Positions 25,709 to 34,255 of a stretch of DNA of 53,187 nt are shown in pieces; within the stretch, counting starts at the first letter, position 1; every line of letters starts with the position of its first letter. The notes under the pieces are model-generated. The model ran no database searches. It had not been told where the DNA came from and saw only the letters and a list, made by a program, of their open reading frames with translations. This stretch comes from Deltaproteobacteria bacterium UBA6601 (GTDB lineage Bacteria > Myxococcota_A > UBA796 > UBA9615). The translations under genes were made by a program, and so were the position numbers. The stretch is from NCBI GenBank assembly GCA_002433485.1, contig DJIF01000009.1, positions 1 to 53,187 on the forward strand, in the 5' to 3' direction.

Positions 25709-27427
25709 GTGACCGACACCAACCTGCGAATCCTGCTGGCCGATAAGGACCCCGCCTCCGCTAGCTGGCTGGGCAAAGCGCTGAATCAGGCCGCTAATTT
25801 CACCTGCAAGGTGGAGCAGTGCACGACACTCACTGACGCCCTGAGTCATCTCAGCCTGCAGAGACCCGATGCCGTAATCGTGACCCTGGACCTGCCGGAT
25901 GCGCCTGGCCTTAGTGCCATCGAAGGAATCCGGGCCAGCGATCTCAACATCGCCCTGGTGGTTCTCACCGACGAAGAGAACGTCGAGCTGGAGTTGGCGA
26001 CCATTCAGTCCGGGGCCCAGGACATCGTGTCGAGGAGCATGTTCGACGGCCGACTATGCGCGCGGGCCATCCGTCATGCCATCGCCCGCAAGGACACCGA
26101 GGCACAGCTCGCCTATATGGCCCGCCACGACCAGCTTACCGGTCTCGTCAACCGCTCCCTTTTTCACGACTATGTGGATCAGGCATTATCGCGAACCTCG
26201 CGAAGCGAGCGGATCATGGCCCTGCTCTACCTGGATCTGGACCGCTTCCAACACATCAATGACAGCCTCGGCACCGCGGCGGGAGACACCCTGCTCAAGA
26301 GCGCCGCAGAACGACTAAAGAGCTGTGTCAGAGCCGGCGACACGGTTGGCCGACTGGGAGGAGACGAGTTTGCGGTAGTTCTTGAGGGGCTCCGCAACAC
26401 CCGCGACGTTGCGCGGGTCGCAGAGAAAGTCCTCGACGTAATGAGTCGACCCTACGAGTTGGGAACAGAAGGACTCGAGGTAACCCCTTCCATCGGCGTG
26501 GTGATGTCAGGAGACGACCACGGAGACAGCAGCATGCTGACCAAGTCAGCAGACACCGCCATGCGGCGAGCCAAGGCCGAAGGCGGCAATAGCTTCTGCT
26601 TCTTCACCCCTAAGATGCAAGAAGCGATGGCCTCACGAATGGTGCTGGAACGCGAGCTACGGGGAGCGATCCAACGGGACGAACTGCTGCTCCACTATCA
26701 ACCGCAGGTGGACATCGCCAGAGGGCGCACGACAGGGGCCGAGGCCCTGGTCCGCTGGCAGCGTAACGGCAGCGGACTGGTTCCCCCCAACCACTTCATA
26801 CCCATCGCAGAAGAGACCGGCCTCATCGAGCCCATAGGTGAGTGGGTGATCGGCGAAGCATGTCGCCAGGCGGCCTCCTGGAATCTTCAGGGTCTGCCCC
26901 CCCTGTGCGTATCGGTCAATCTTTCGGTCCGCCAGCTTAAGCCTGGGCGCCTCAACAAGATTGTGCAGGACGCCCTTGACGACAGCGACCTGCCGGCTAA
27001 CCAGCTGGAACTGGAGGTCACCGAAAGCCTGCTGATGGAAGATGTCGAGTCCGCCCGAATCGCCCTGTCCGAACTGCGGGACCTCGGCGTTCGCATCTCG
27101 GTGGACGACTTTGGCACCGGCTACTCTTCGATGAACTACCTCAAGCGCTTCCCCATCAACACGCTAAAGATCGATCAGACCTTCGTCCGAGAAGTACCCG
27201 ATGACCCTGACGACACTGCCATTACCTCAGCGATCATCGCGTTGGGTCATGCCCTGCGTCTGGATGTCGTAGCAGAGGGCGTTGAGACGGACCCGCAGCT
27301 GTCCTTTCTCCACGAACAGGGCTGCGACCGCGCCCAGGGTTATCTCCTTAGTCGGCCCAAGCCGGCACTTGAATTCGCAGAATGGCTGCGGGACCGCAAT
27401 GAGCCAACAGGCGAAGACAAGGCCTGA
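25709..27427 (+). CDS. degenerate receiver-GGDEF-EAL protein
   Basis: This 572-aa soluble protein has an N-terminal receiver-like domain (about 5-125), a GGDEF domain (GGDEF 217-221, with RxxD at R208-D211), and an EAL domain (E345-A-L347, VTESLLMED, DDFGTGYSSMNYL). Both output domains keep their signatures. The receiver is atypical. The phosphoacceptor Asp position is T59 (in AVIVTLDLPD), the conserved Lys is R109 (DIVSRS), and the acidic pair reads D12-K13. Ordinary aspartyl phosphorylation is therefore unlikely. I chose the GTG at 25709 with AAGAGGA upstream; a GTG 48 bp earlier would add unrelated residues. No partner histidine kinase is adjacent. An intrinsic terminator follows at about 27509. 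Confidence 0.9.
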   Translation: MTDTNLRILLADKDPASASWLGKALNQAANFTCKVEQCTTLTDALSHLSLQRPDAVIVTLDLPDAPGLSAIEGIRASDLNIALVVLTDEENVELELATIQSGAQDIVSRSMFDGRLCARAIRHAIARKDTEAQLAYMARHDQLTGLVNRSLFHDYVDQALSRTSRSERIMALLYLDLDRFQHINDSLGTAAGDTLLKSAAERLKSCVRAGDTVGRLGGDEFAVVLEGLRNTRDVARVAEKVLDVMSRPYELGTEGLEVTPSIGVVMSGDDHGDSSMLTKSADTAMRRAKAEGGNSFCFFTPKMQEAMASRMVLERELRGAIQRDELLLHYQPQVDIARGRTTGAEALVRWQRNGSGLVPPNHFIPIAEETGLIEPIGEWVIGEACRQAASWNLQGLPPLCVSVNLSVRQLKPGRLNKIVQDALDDSDLPANQLELEVTESLLMEDVESARIALSELRDLGVRISVDDFGTGYSSMNYLKRFPINTLKIDQTFVREVPDDPDDTAITSAIIALGHALRLDVVAEGVETDPQLSFLHEQGCDRAQGYLLSRPKPALEFAEWLRDRNEPTGEDKA

Positions 27428-27499
27428 GCCAAACGCGGACCAAACAGCCTGACTTCAGGACCCGGTTCTGCTCCCAGCGGCAAACTCTGGCTAGCCCTT

Positions 27500-28117
27500 T
27501 CATGAAGGGCCTGCGTGACTAGGCAGGCTTTCTTTAGCCGGCCGCGGCGAAGACCCGCCGCAGCGTTCCAAAACCGCGCTGACGATGTCGTTCATGGTGC
27601 GCTCCTGAATCCTGCGCAACAGACCCTGATGAATCCGATACTTGGCCTTGATGAGATTCTCAAAGACCACCGTCGCACCACCCTGCGGCCGCGTTTTGAC
27701 CTGCCAGAATCCATCGTGGCGCTGCTGGCGGCCTGCTATGAGGCGCCACTCCAACCGATCAACGCCGTTGACCTGACGGTGGTAGCGCGACTCGACCCGC
27801 CCCACAAGAAAGAAACTCTCATGGATGGAGACGTCCTGAAAGCCGCCCTCCATGGCGTGGACATCGACCTTTTTGACGTGACGCAGCAGATTGCCCATCG
27901 CAATCGGATCGGCCATCACCCGATAAGCACAGTCACCATCGGCAATTACGAAATCACCACGCCGCAGGCTTCCTTCAGCAGACCGGATGTCCTCCCAAAC
28001 CACCGGTGGTGCTGCGAGCGCCGCCGGAGCTCCAGCAAGAAGTAAGCCCAACACCCCCATGAGAAGCAGTTGCTTCGACCAGCTAGAGCACCAAGAGACT
28101 GAGTCCTGCACCAACAT
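27500..28117 (-). CDS. exported SRPBCC/START-like protein
   Basis: This 205-aa protein has an N-terminal signal peptide (hydrophobic stretch about 17-36, cleavage likely after APAALA). The mature part resembles SRPBCC/polyketide-cyclase folds: an early DGDCAYRVMADPIAMGNLL helix-grip region, central strands (RLEWRLIAGRQQRHDGFW), and a long C-terminal helix (LLRRIQERTMNDIVSAVLE). Such domains bind hydrophobic ligands; the ligand is unknown. The ATG at 28117 has GGAG at good spacing. The 3' end overlaps the terminator of the convergent gene. The SRPBCC call is by pattern only. Confidence 0.7.
   Translation of the reverse strand: MLVQDSVSWCSSWSKQLLLMGVLGLLLAGAPAALAAPPVVWEDIRSAEGSLRRGDFVIADGDCAYRVMADPIAMGNLLRHVKKVDVHAMEGGFQDVSIHESFFLVGRVESRYHRQVNGVDRLEWRLIAGRQQRHDGFWQVKTRPQGGATVVFENLIKAKYRIHQGLLRRIQERTMNDIVSAVLERCGGSSPRPAKESLPSHAGPS
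27509..27535 (+). terminator. intrinsic terminator after receiver-GGDEF-EAL gene
   Basis: GCCTGC (27509-27514) and GCAGGC (27523-27528) form a 6-bp stem with an 8-nt loop, followed by TTTCTTT. A second hairpin GCCCTT/AAGGGC (27494-27510) lies just before it and is mutually exclusive at its edge. Both sit inside the 3' end of the convergent gene. Confidence 0.6.
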
Positions 28118-28238
28118 CGGAGCTCCACGGGGCCACTGCCTGAACCGGCGCAGTGTAACCGAGTCTGGGAGCTGGCACGGTGTCTGGTCATCATTCTATG
28201 CCCTTGCCAGCCAGGTTCCCGATTGCTAGACCGCCAGC

Positions 28239-28244
28239 TATACT
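28239..28244 (+). promoter_or_regulatory. candidate -10 element (TATACT)
   Basis: TATACT lies 54 bp upstream of the GTG at 28298, in the 180-bp divergent gap. No good -35 hexamer is seen at the right distance. Weak support. Confidence 0.3.
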
Positions 28245-28297
28245 GTCCCGCCACTGCAGCACGCAGTGAAACGTCTCTGTCCTGGGAGGAACCTGCC

Positions 28298-30616
28298 GTG
28301 AAGACCTGGTCCAACTCGCTCTACCTGATGCTTGCTGCGCTGTTTACCCTTTCGGCCTGTTACGAAAACAGCACCGGCTTCCCTTCTGACGACGACGTAG
28401 ACCAGGACGGCTACGCCAACACCGTGGACTGCAACGACAACGACGCAGCAATCCACCCCGGCGCCACCGAGACCTGCGACAACGTAGACCAGGACTGCGA
28501 CGGCACCACCGACGAAGACACCGAATGCTACGACGATGATGGCGACGGCGAGACCGAAGTGGGCGGCGACTGCAACGATGCCGATCCGCACCAGTTCTCC
28601 ACCGCTCCCGAGCTCTGTGATGACTTTGACAACAACTGTGACGGCATCGTCGACAACGGCGACGCCTGCGACAGCGATGGCGACGGCGACGGCTTCCCGT
28701 CAACAGTCGACTGCAACGATGGCAATGCGCTGGTCTACCCGGGGGCAATCGAGACCTGCAATGGCCTGGACGATGACTGCGACAACATCACCGATGAGCA
28801 GACCACCTGCTACGACGATGATGGCGACGGCCAGACCGAGCAAAGCGGCGACTGCAACGATGCCAATGCCAGCGTCTACGGCGGTGCTACCGAAGCCTGC
28901 GATGGCCTGGACAACGACTGCGACGGTAGCATCGACGAAGGAGCCACCGGCTGCGACGACCAAGATGGTGACGGCTATCCCAGCGGCCCCGACTGCGATG
29001 ACAACAACGCCAGCGTTAACCCGGCAGCAGCGGAGACCTGCAACAGCGTCGATGATGACTGCGATGGCACCACCGACGAGGGCACCGACTGCTACGACGA
29101 CGACGGCGATGGAGTCTCCGAAAATGACGGCGACTGCGACGACACCAACCCCAACAGCTACGGCGGAGCCAGCCCAGGCACCGAGATCTGTGACCTCCAG
29201 GACAACGACTGCGACAACGACGTGGACGAGGGTCTGGACTGCGCCAACATAGATGGCGATGGGGACGGCTTCACCACCACCGACGGCGACTGCGACGACA
29301 CCAACGCCTCAGTGAATCCAAATGGGGTGGAACAGTGCAACGGCCTCGACGACAACTGCAATAACAACATTGACGAGGGCACCAGCTGCTACGACGACGA
29401 TGGCGACGGCCAGACCGAAGACGACGGTGACTGCGACGACAGCAATCCAGCGGTCTATACCGGCAACACTGAGGTCTGCGACAGCGCTGACAACGACTGC
29501 GACGGAACGGCCGATGACGGCCTCAGCTGTTCCAGTCAGGACAACGACGCCGATGGCTACACCACCGCCGATGGCGACTGCAACGACAACGACTTCTGGA
29601 TCAACCCAGGAGCTTCCGAATACTGTGACGGGGTCGACAACAACTGCAACAGCATCGTCGATGATGGCACCGACTGCTACGACGACGACGGTGATGGTTA
29701 CATCGAACTCGCCGGCGATTGTGATGACAACAATGCCGCGATCGGCCCCCAGGCAGCAGAAGATCCCTCCAATGGCATCGATGATGACTGCGATGGCTCG
29801 GTGGATGAGAGCCAGGTCAGCTGCGATGCGCCCGAGATTGAACCCAATGATGACTGGAGCACTGCGGACTTTGTGGACGTGCCCAGCGACCTCGACTCCT
29901 GCGGTGAGATCGGCACTGCCGGTGACGACGACTACTTCCGGGTCGTGCTTGGTAGCTACACGATCCTGACCCTGGACGTTGACGCTGCCGCGGTGGGCTC
30001 CGATCTGGATAGTGTGCTGCGCCTTTATGACGAGGACACCGGCTTTTTGGACGGCCACGACCAACTCGCCTATAACGACGACTGGTTGCCGGGCGATTGC
30101 AGTCCGTCAAACCCGAGCAACGCCTGCGATTCGTTCATCACCAAGCTGCTCCCGGATGCTGGGACCTACTACATCAAGCTGGATGACTACAACTCCAGCG
30201 ACGGTAGCGGCGCCCACACCTACAACCTCGGGTTCTCCATCAGCACCCCATGCGAGCAACCCGAGAGTGAGCCTAACGACAACCGCAACCAAGCTGATGC
30301 GCTGGACACCTTCGGCGAGACCGTATGCGGTGAGATTGATGGTTGGACCGACGACGACAACTTCCAGTTCTTTGCCAGCGCTGGCGAGATCTGGGCCTTT
30401 GACCTGGACTCCTCGGACTACGACTCAGGCCTAAATGGACGACTCAAGCTCTGGGATGATGCGGGCAACCTGTTGCACGACGAAAACCCCTCTGGCGACG
30501 TCGATCCCTACTTCGACTACCTGATCGTCAGCTCTGGCTACTACTTCATCGAGATCGAAGGAGTCTATACCGCCACCGGCCCATACATCCTTCACGCTGA
30601 CTACGTGAGCCTCTAG
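28298..30616 (+). CDS. MopE-repeat lipoprotein with two PPC-like domains
   Basis: This is a 772-aa predicted lipoprotein. The GTG at 28298 is preceded by GGGAGGA and gives a lipoprotein signal ending in LSAC (C21). The next roughly 500 residues hold ten Cys/Asp-rich units of the MopE putative metal-binding type, with cores such as DCNDNDAAIHPGATETC followed by a second Cys in DQDCDGTTDE. Units alternate between a DDDGDGxTE-preceded type and a plain DGDGDGF type, so the array looks like duplicated pairs. The C-terminus has two PPC-like beta domains, each beginning with EPNDD/EPNDN and containing DDYFRV or DDNFQF. MopE in methanotrophs binds copper. Here Ca2+ or Cu binding is inferred only, and a surface or matrix role is likely. 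Confidence 0.85.
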   Translation: MKTWSNSLYLMLAALFTLSACYENSTGFPSDDDVDQDGYANTVDCNDNDAAIHPGATETCDNVDQDCDGTTDEDTECYDDDGDGETEVGGDCNDADPHQFSTAPELCDDFDNNCDGIVDNGDACDSDGDGDGFPSTVDCNDGNALVYPGAIETCNGLDDDCDNITDEQTTCYDDDGDGQTEQSGDCNDANASVYGGATEACDGLDNDCDGSIDEGATGCDDQDGDGYPSGPDCDDNNASVNPAAAETCNSVDDDCDGTTDEGTDCYDDDGDGVSENDGDCDDTNPNSYGGASPGTEICDLQDNDCDNDVDEGLDCANIDGDGDGFTTTDGDCDDTNASVNPNGVEQCNGLDDNCNNNIDEGTSCYDDDGDGQTEDDGDCDDSNPAVYTGNTEVCDSADNDCDGTADDGLSCSSQDNDADGYTTADGDCNDNDFWINPGASEYCDGVDNNCNSIVDDGTDCYDDDGDGYIELAGDCDDNNAAIGPQAAEDPSNGIDDDCDGSVDESQVSCDAPEIEPNDDWSTADFVDVPSDLDSCGEIGTAGDDDYFRVVLGSYTILTLDVDAAAVGSDLDSVLRLYDEDTGFLDGHDQLAYNDDWLPGDCSPSNPSNACDSFITKLLPDAGTYYIKLDDYNSSDGSGAHTYNLGFSISTPCEQPESEPNDNRNQADALDTFGETVCGEIDGWTDDDNFQFFASAGEIWAFDLDSSDYDSGLNGRLKLWDDAGNLLHDENPSGDVDPYFDYLIVSSGYYFIEIEGVYTATGPYILHADYVSL
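28410..29820 (+). repeat. array of ten MopE-type Cys/Asp coding repeats
   Basis: Ten units of about 40-50 residues are coded by GAC/TGC-rich sequence, each with a DCxD core, a Pro/Gly-Ala-x-E-x-C middle and a DxDCDGxxDE end. The final unit loses the second Cys (AAEDPSN). Out-of-frame readings on both strands give long artificial Ser/Thr-, Arg- or Val-rich frames here. Confidence 0.8.
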
Positions 30617-30628
30617 GCACCCTCGGCC

Positions 30629-32305
30629 GTGACCCCACAGCTATCGAAGAACCTCAAGGCCAACCTTGGGGCTCTGCTGTCCCGCAATCCGTCCCTGGCC
30701 GAACGGGTCTGCCTGTCGGTTGAGAATGACCACGTCCGCGGCGAGAGCGACGGCAGCGTGTCCTATCGCTACCACCGGGAGTGGTTCCCCCTTGACCTGA
30801 GTACCGAGCAGATCGGAGAGGCCCTGGATGGGCTGGACAATGAGCAGGACATCCTCGTGTTTGGACTGGGCACAGGCGACCTGCTTGACGCCACCCTTAA
30901 GCGCTGGCCGGAAGCTACGGTGGTCGGTTGGGAGCAGGACCCGTGGCTACTGCGGGAAGTGCTGGAGCGTCGCGACTACAGCAAGGCCATCATCTCAGGC
31001 CGGTTGATCCTCGCCATGGGCATGGATGTGCTCGACTTTGTGCCGGCCATCAAGCTAGGCGCCGGGCTGGCTTGCCACCCCTTTCTCGCCCAGGTCTACA
31101 CCGACGAACTGCGTCTGCTGCAAGAGGGGCGGGGGGAGAAGTCGGCGCTGGTCTGCGCAGGTGGGCTCATGGTCGGCGATGTGGCCGAAGCCCTTCGAGC
31201 GGAGGGATACAGCACCGCAACCTGGAACATCCATCGACTCTCTGAAGAGGAACTGCGCTACGCCGCCCAACGTCTGCAACCATCACTGGTGGCTGCCATC
31301 AACTACAGTCATGGTCTAGCTGAGGCCTGTGAAGATGCCGCGCTGCCGCTGTTGGTATGGGAGATCGATCCCAGCACTGATCGCCTCAAGACCACCCCGA
31401 GCACCAGTACTGCGCATATCTTCACCTATCGCAAAGCGAACCAGAGCGACTATCGGAATGCAGGCTTCAAACAAGTAGAATACCTACCGCTGGCAGCCAA
31501 CACTGAGCGTCGCCAGCCCACCGCGATCAGCGCCGAAGCCGAAGACCGCTACCGCTGCCAGATCAGTTTTGTGGGCAACAGCATGGTCGAACTGGGCACC
31601 CAGCACCGAGCTCGTTTTGTCCAACTTTTCCATGAAGCCAATGGCTCCAGCCCAGATGCTGAAGGCGACGCCAACGCTTTAATTCAGGCCGTTCTGACCG
31701 AACAGGCCAAGGACTGGTGTGACTTTCGAGTTCCTGAACTGGTGCAACAGATGATGCCGGAGTTTGCCCAGAAGATGGCGATCGGGGACCCAGCCGACCA
31801 TCCCATCACGCTGCTCTCGGAGATGGCCGCCGCTGACAAGCGCCTTAGCCTGCTGGCGCCACTCGGGCAGGTAGGAGTGCGACTCTGGGGCGACCAGGGT
31901 TGGCAGGACTTGGCTGAATTCGGCTGCCGTTACATGGGGCCCGCCGGTCACCGCGAAGAGCTGAACCGAATCTACTCAAACAGCCTCATTAATCTGGATA
32001 TCGGCCGCATTTACCAGAGCGACATCGTGACGATGCGTGTATTTGACGTGCTCGCCTGTGGGGGGTTCATTCTCACTGAACACTGCGAGGCACTGAGTGA
32101 GGTCTTCGACATAGGCAGCGAAGTCGAGAGCTACAGCAGCATGGATGAGATGATCCAGAAGATCGAACACTACCTGGAGCACCCCGACGAAGCCCGAGCC
32201 ATCGGCGAGCGGGGTCGGCAGCGAGTACTTCGCGACCACAGCATCGCCAGCAGAGTGCGCTATATGCTCAGCGCCGCCGGTCTGCGAGACGCTGCCAACA
32301 ACTAG
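30629..32305 (+). CDS. CgeB-like glycosyltransferase
   Basis: This 558-aa cytoplasmic protein has two parts. The N-terminal roughly 190 residues resemble a DUF115/MptE-like nucleotide-binding region (DILVFGLGTGDLLDATLKRW). The C-terminal half resembles the CgeB/DUF3880 and glycosyltransferase group 1 region: CQISFVGNSM, LAEFGCRYMGPA, the NSLINLDIGR line, and MRVFDVLACGGFILTEHCEA, a typical nucleotide-sugar-binding strand-helix. The start is GTG at 30629, 12 nt after the MopE-repeat lipoprotein stop, without a clear ribosome site, so coupling is possible. It lies next to CDP-glucose genes and a sulfotransferase, so a role in surface or flagellar glycosylation is plausible. Donor and acceptor are unknown. 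Confidence 0.78.
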   Translation: MTPQLSKNLKANLGALLSRNPSLAERVCLSVENDHVRGESDGSVSYRYHREWFPLDLSTEQIGEALDGLDNEQDILVFGLGTGDLLDATLKRWPEATVVGWEQDPWLLREVLERRDYSKAIISGRLILAMGMDVLDFVPAIKLGAGLACHPFLAQVYTDELRLLQEGRGEKSALVCAGGLMVGDVAEALRAEGYSTATWNIHRLSEEELRYAAQRLQPSLVAAINYSHGLAEACEDAALPLLVWEIDPSTDRLKTTPSTSTAHIFTYRKANQSDYRNAGFKQVEYLPLAANTERRQPTAISAEAEDRYRCQISFVGNSMVELGTQHRARFVQLFHEANGSSPDAEGDANALIQAVLTEQAKDWCDFRVPELVQQMMPEFAQKMAIGDPADHPITLLSEMAAADKRLSLLAPLGQVGVRLWGDQGWQDLAEFGCRYMGPAGHREELNRIYSNSLINLDIGRIYQSDIVTMRVFDVLACGGFILTEHCEALSEVFDIGSEVESYSSMDEMIQKIEHYLEHPDEARAIGERGRQRVLRDHSIASRVRYMLSAAGLRDAANN

Positions 32306-32314
32306 CCGACAACT

Positions 32315-33376
32315 TCAGCCGGCAAGGTAGCCGCGTACCTGAGACCTGGATTCACGGCCGACATCAGCGCCGTCAAGCCAAACCCGATACCAACGGGCGG
32401 TCTGCTCCACACAGCCCCGCCAGTCAACGCTGGGCTGCCAGCCCAAATGTTCCCGGGCCTTACTGGAATCAAGCCGCAAAATGGCCGTCTCAGCAGGGGT
32501 CTCAGGCTGATCTTCGACCACCGGGCAAGGCGCACCCAGCGCTTCCGCCAGGGCAGTCGCAAGCTCCACAACAGTGGGCTCGCAGCCCACCCCGGGAGAA
32601 AAATTCCAGCCGCCCACGAAGCTCTCGCCATCATCCCTGGAATGCAGCGCCTGAGCGAGCAGCAAATAGCCACCCAGCGAGTCGAGAACAAACTGCCAGG
32701 GCCGAACCGCCGTGGGGCATCGCAGCGACAGACTCCTGCGGTCCTGAGCGGCTCTTACCGCATCAGGCACCAGCCGATTAGCAGCCCAGTCACCACCTCC
32801 CAGAGTATTACCGCTGCGGGCAGTCGCAATCATCAGGCCCGCAGGAACGGCCCAACTGGCGCTGGCAGCGGTGACCAACTCCGAACACGCTTTGCTGGCG
32901 CTGTAAGGATCTGCGCCCCCCAGACGCCCCCCCTCAACGTGCGCTTGAGACTGCGCATCAGCATAGACCTTGTCGGTAGTGACGTTGACCAACACTCGTA
33001 CGCCTGGACTGTGGCGAAGCGCTTCAAGCAGGTGAACCGTGCCCATAATATTGCTGCCATAGGTGCCGATCGGATCTGCATAGCCGGCAAATACCAGCGC
33101 CTGAGCCGCGAGGTGGAAGACCACCTCCACTCTGGCCTTTTTCACGACCTCCGCGACCGCCCCATAGTCGCGCACATCTACCTCGCAATGATCGAGTTCA
33201 GCGTCGACCCCGGCCAATACAAAGTGGCTGGGTCCCTGCGGTGGGGGTAAGGACAAACCGGTTACCACAGCGCCCAGCTCGCGAAGAGCAAGAACCAGCC
33301 ACGAGCCCTTAAAGCCGCTTGCACCAGTTACCAGGACCCGGCGGCCGCGCCAGAAGTCCGGATCAGGACGATGCAC
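32315..33376 (-). CDS. rfbG: CDP-glucose 4,6-dehydratase
   Basis: This 353-aa extended short-chain dehydrogenase converts CDP-glucose to CDP-4-keto-6-deoxyglucose, an entry point to CDP-linked dideoxy or deoxysugars. The Rossmann motif TGASGFKGSWL (17-27), TTDKVY (T133, D135, K136), and the YSASK pair Y158/K162 are intact. GFKGSW and WRGCVEQTARWY are characteristic of this enzyme rather than of dTDP-glucose dehydratase. The start is GTG at 33376, directly after the rfbF stop, with GGGAGA upstream. It is in an operon with rfbF and converges on the CgeB-like gene with a 9-bp gap. Confidence 0.92.
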   Translation of the reverse strand: MHRPDPDFWRGRRVLVTGASGFKGSWLVLALRELGAVVTGLSLPPPQGPSHFVLAGVDAELDHCEVDVRDYGAVAEVVKKARVEVVFHLAAQALVFAGYADPIGTYGSNIMGTVHLLEALRHSPGVRVLVNVTTDKVYADAQSQAHVEGGRLGGADPYSASKACSELVTAASASWAVPAGLMIATARSGNTLGGGDWAANRLVPDAVRAAQDRRSLSLRCPTAVRPWQFVLDSLGGYLLLAQALHSRDDGESFVGGWNFSPGVGCEPTVVELATALAEALGAPCPVVEDQPETPAETAILRLDSSKAREHLGWQPSVDWRGCVEQTARWYRVWLDGADVGRESRSQVRGYLAG

Positions 33377-34177
33377 TCAGGTCTCCCAAAGCGCCCAGGG
33401 GCGATCGCCAGAGTCCCACATGCGATTGATCTCAAGGTACTCCCGATAGGTATCGATACTCTTCCAGAACCCCGAGTGCTGATGGACCGAGAGTTGGCCC
33501 TCCTCGGCGAGTCGACGCAGCGGCTCCTGCTCGAAGACACAGTCCTCGCTGAGGTACTCGAGAACCTGGGGCTCCAGCACAAAAAAGCCACCCGAGATCC
33601 AGGAATCCAGCAAAGGCTTCTCTCGGAAGCGCTCGACTCCACCCTGACCATCAGTCTCCAGCACGCCAAAGCGAGACTGAGCCTGCAGACCAGTGACGGT
33701 CGCCAGACGCCCGCTGGCACGGTGGTGCGCCAACAGAGCCTCAAGATCCACATCCGCTACACCATCCCCGTAGGTCATCAGGAAGGTTCCGTCACGCAGA
33801 TAATCACGCAAGCGAAAGATTCGGCCGCCGGTATTGGTCAGCTCTCCGGTCTCAGCGAGCGTCACCTGCCAGCCGGCAATATCGCTCGGCGTATGCAGGC
33901 GTACCGTATCCGCGCGATCACCATGCCCGTAACGAATGGTGAGATCGGCCGTTTGACGACGGTAATTAAGGAAAAAATCACGAATCACATGGCCCTTAAA
34001 ACCAAGCGCCAGAACGAACTGGTCGCAGCCCTGATGGGCATGAATCTTCATGATGTGCCATAGCAAGGGCCTGCCGCCCACCTCAACCATGGGCTTGGGA
34101 CGAAACTCGGTTTCCTCCTTGAGGCGAGTCCCCTGGCCCCCGCACAGAATCACTACCTTGCAGTCTCGCAGCGCCAT
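33377..34177 (-). CDS. rfbF: glucose-1-phosphate cytidylyltransferase
   Basis: This is a nucleotidyltransferase of about 266 aa making CDP-glucose from glucose-1-phosphate and CTP. The N-terminal CGGQGTRLKEET and KPMVEVGGRPLLWHIMK are diagnostic. A DG pair in MTYGDGVADVD binds metal and nucleotide, and FWKSIDTYREYLEIN closes the family fold. I chose the ATG at 34177, which gives a length and N-terminus matching known RfbF; the frame is open to 34309, and an ATG at 34189 is an alternative. It feeds CDP-glucose to the rfbG product encoded next. Downstream CDP-sugar reductases are not in the window, so the final sugar is unknown. Confidence 0.93.
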   Translation of the reverse strand: MALRDCKVVILCGGQGTRLKEETEFRPKPMVEVGGRPLLWHIMKIHAHQGCDQFVLALGFKGHVIRDFFLNYRRQTADLTIRYGHGDRADTVRLHTPSDIAGWQVTLAETGELTNTGGRIFRLRDYLRDGTFLMTYGDGVADVDLEALLAHHRASGRLATVTGLQAQSRFGVLETDGQGGVERFREKPLLDSWISGGFFVLEPQVLEYLSEDCVFEQEPLRRLAEEGQLSVHQHSGFWKSIDTYREYLEINRMWDSGDRPWALWET

Positions 34178-34255
34178 GGACCACACCATAACAGTCCCAA
34201 GCCTGCCCCGCTGCCCCAGCGACCCTTCAATGGCAGCGCCCTGTATGCTGCGCCG

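Noticed and set aside
28238..30292. Long antisense and out-of-frame reading frames in the MopE-repeat gene
   Set aside because: Their Val-, Ser/Thr- or Arg-rich sequences are artefacts of GAC/GAT repeat codons read in other frames.
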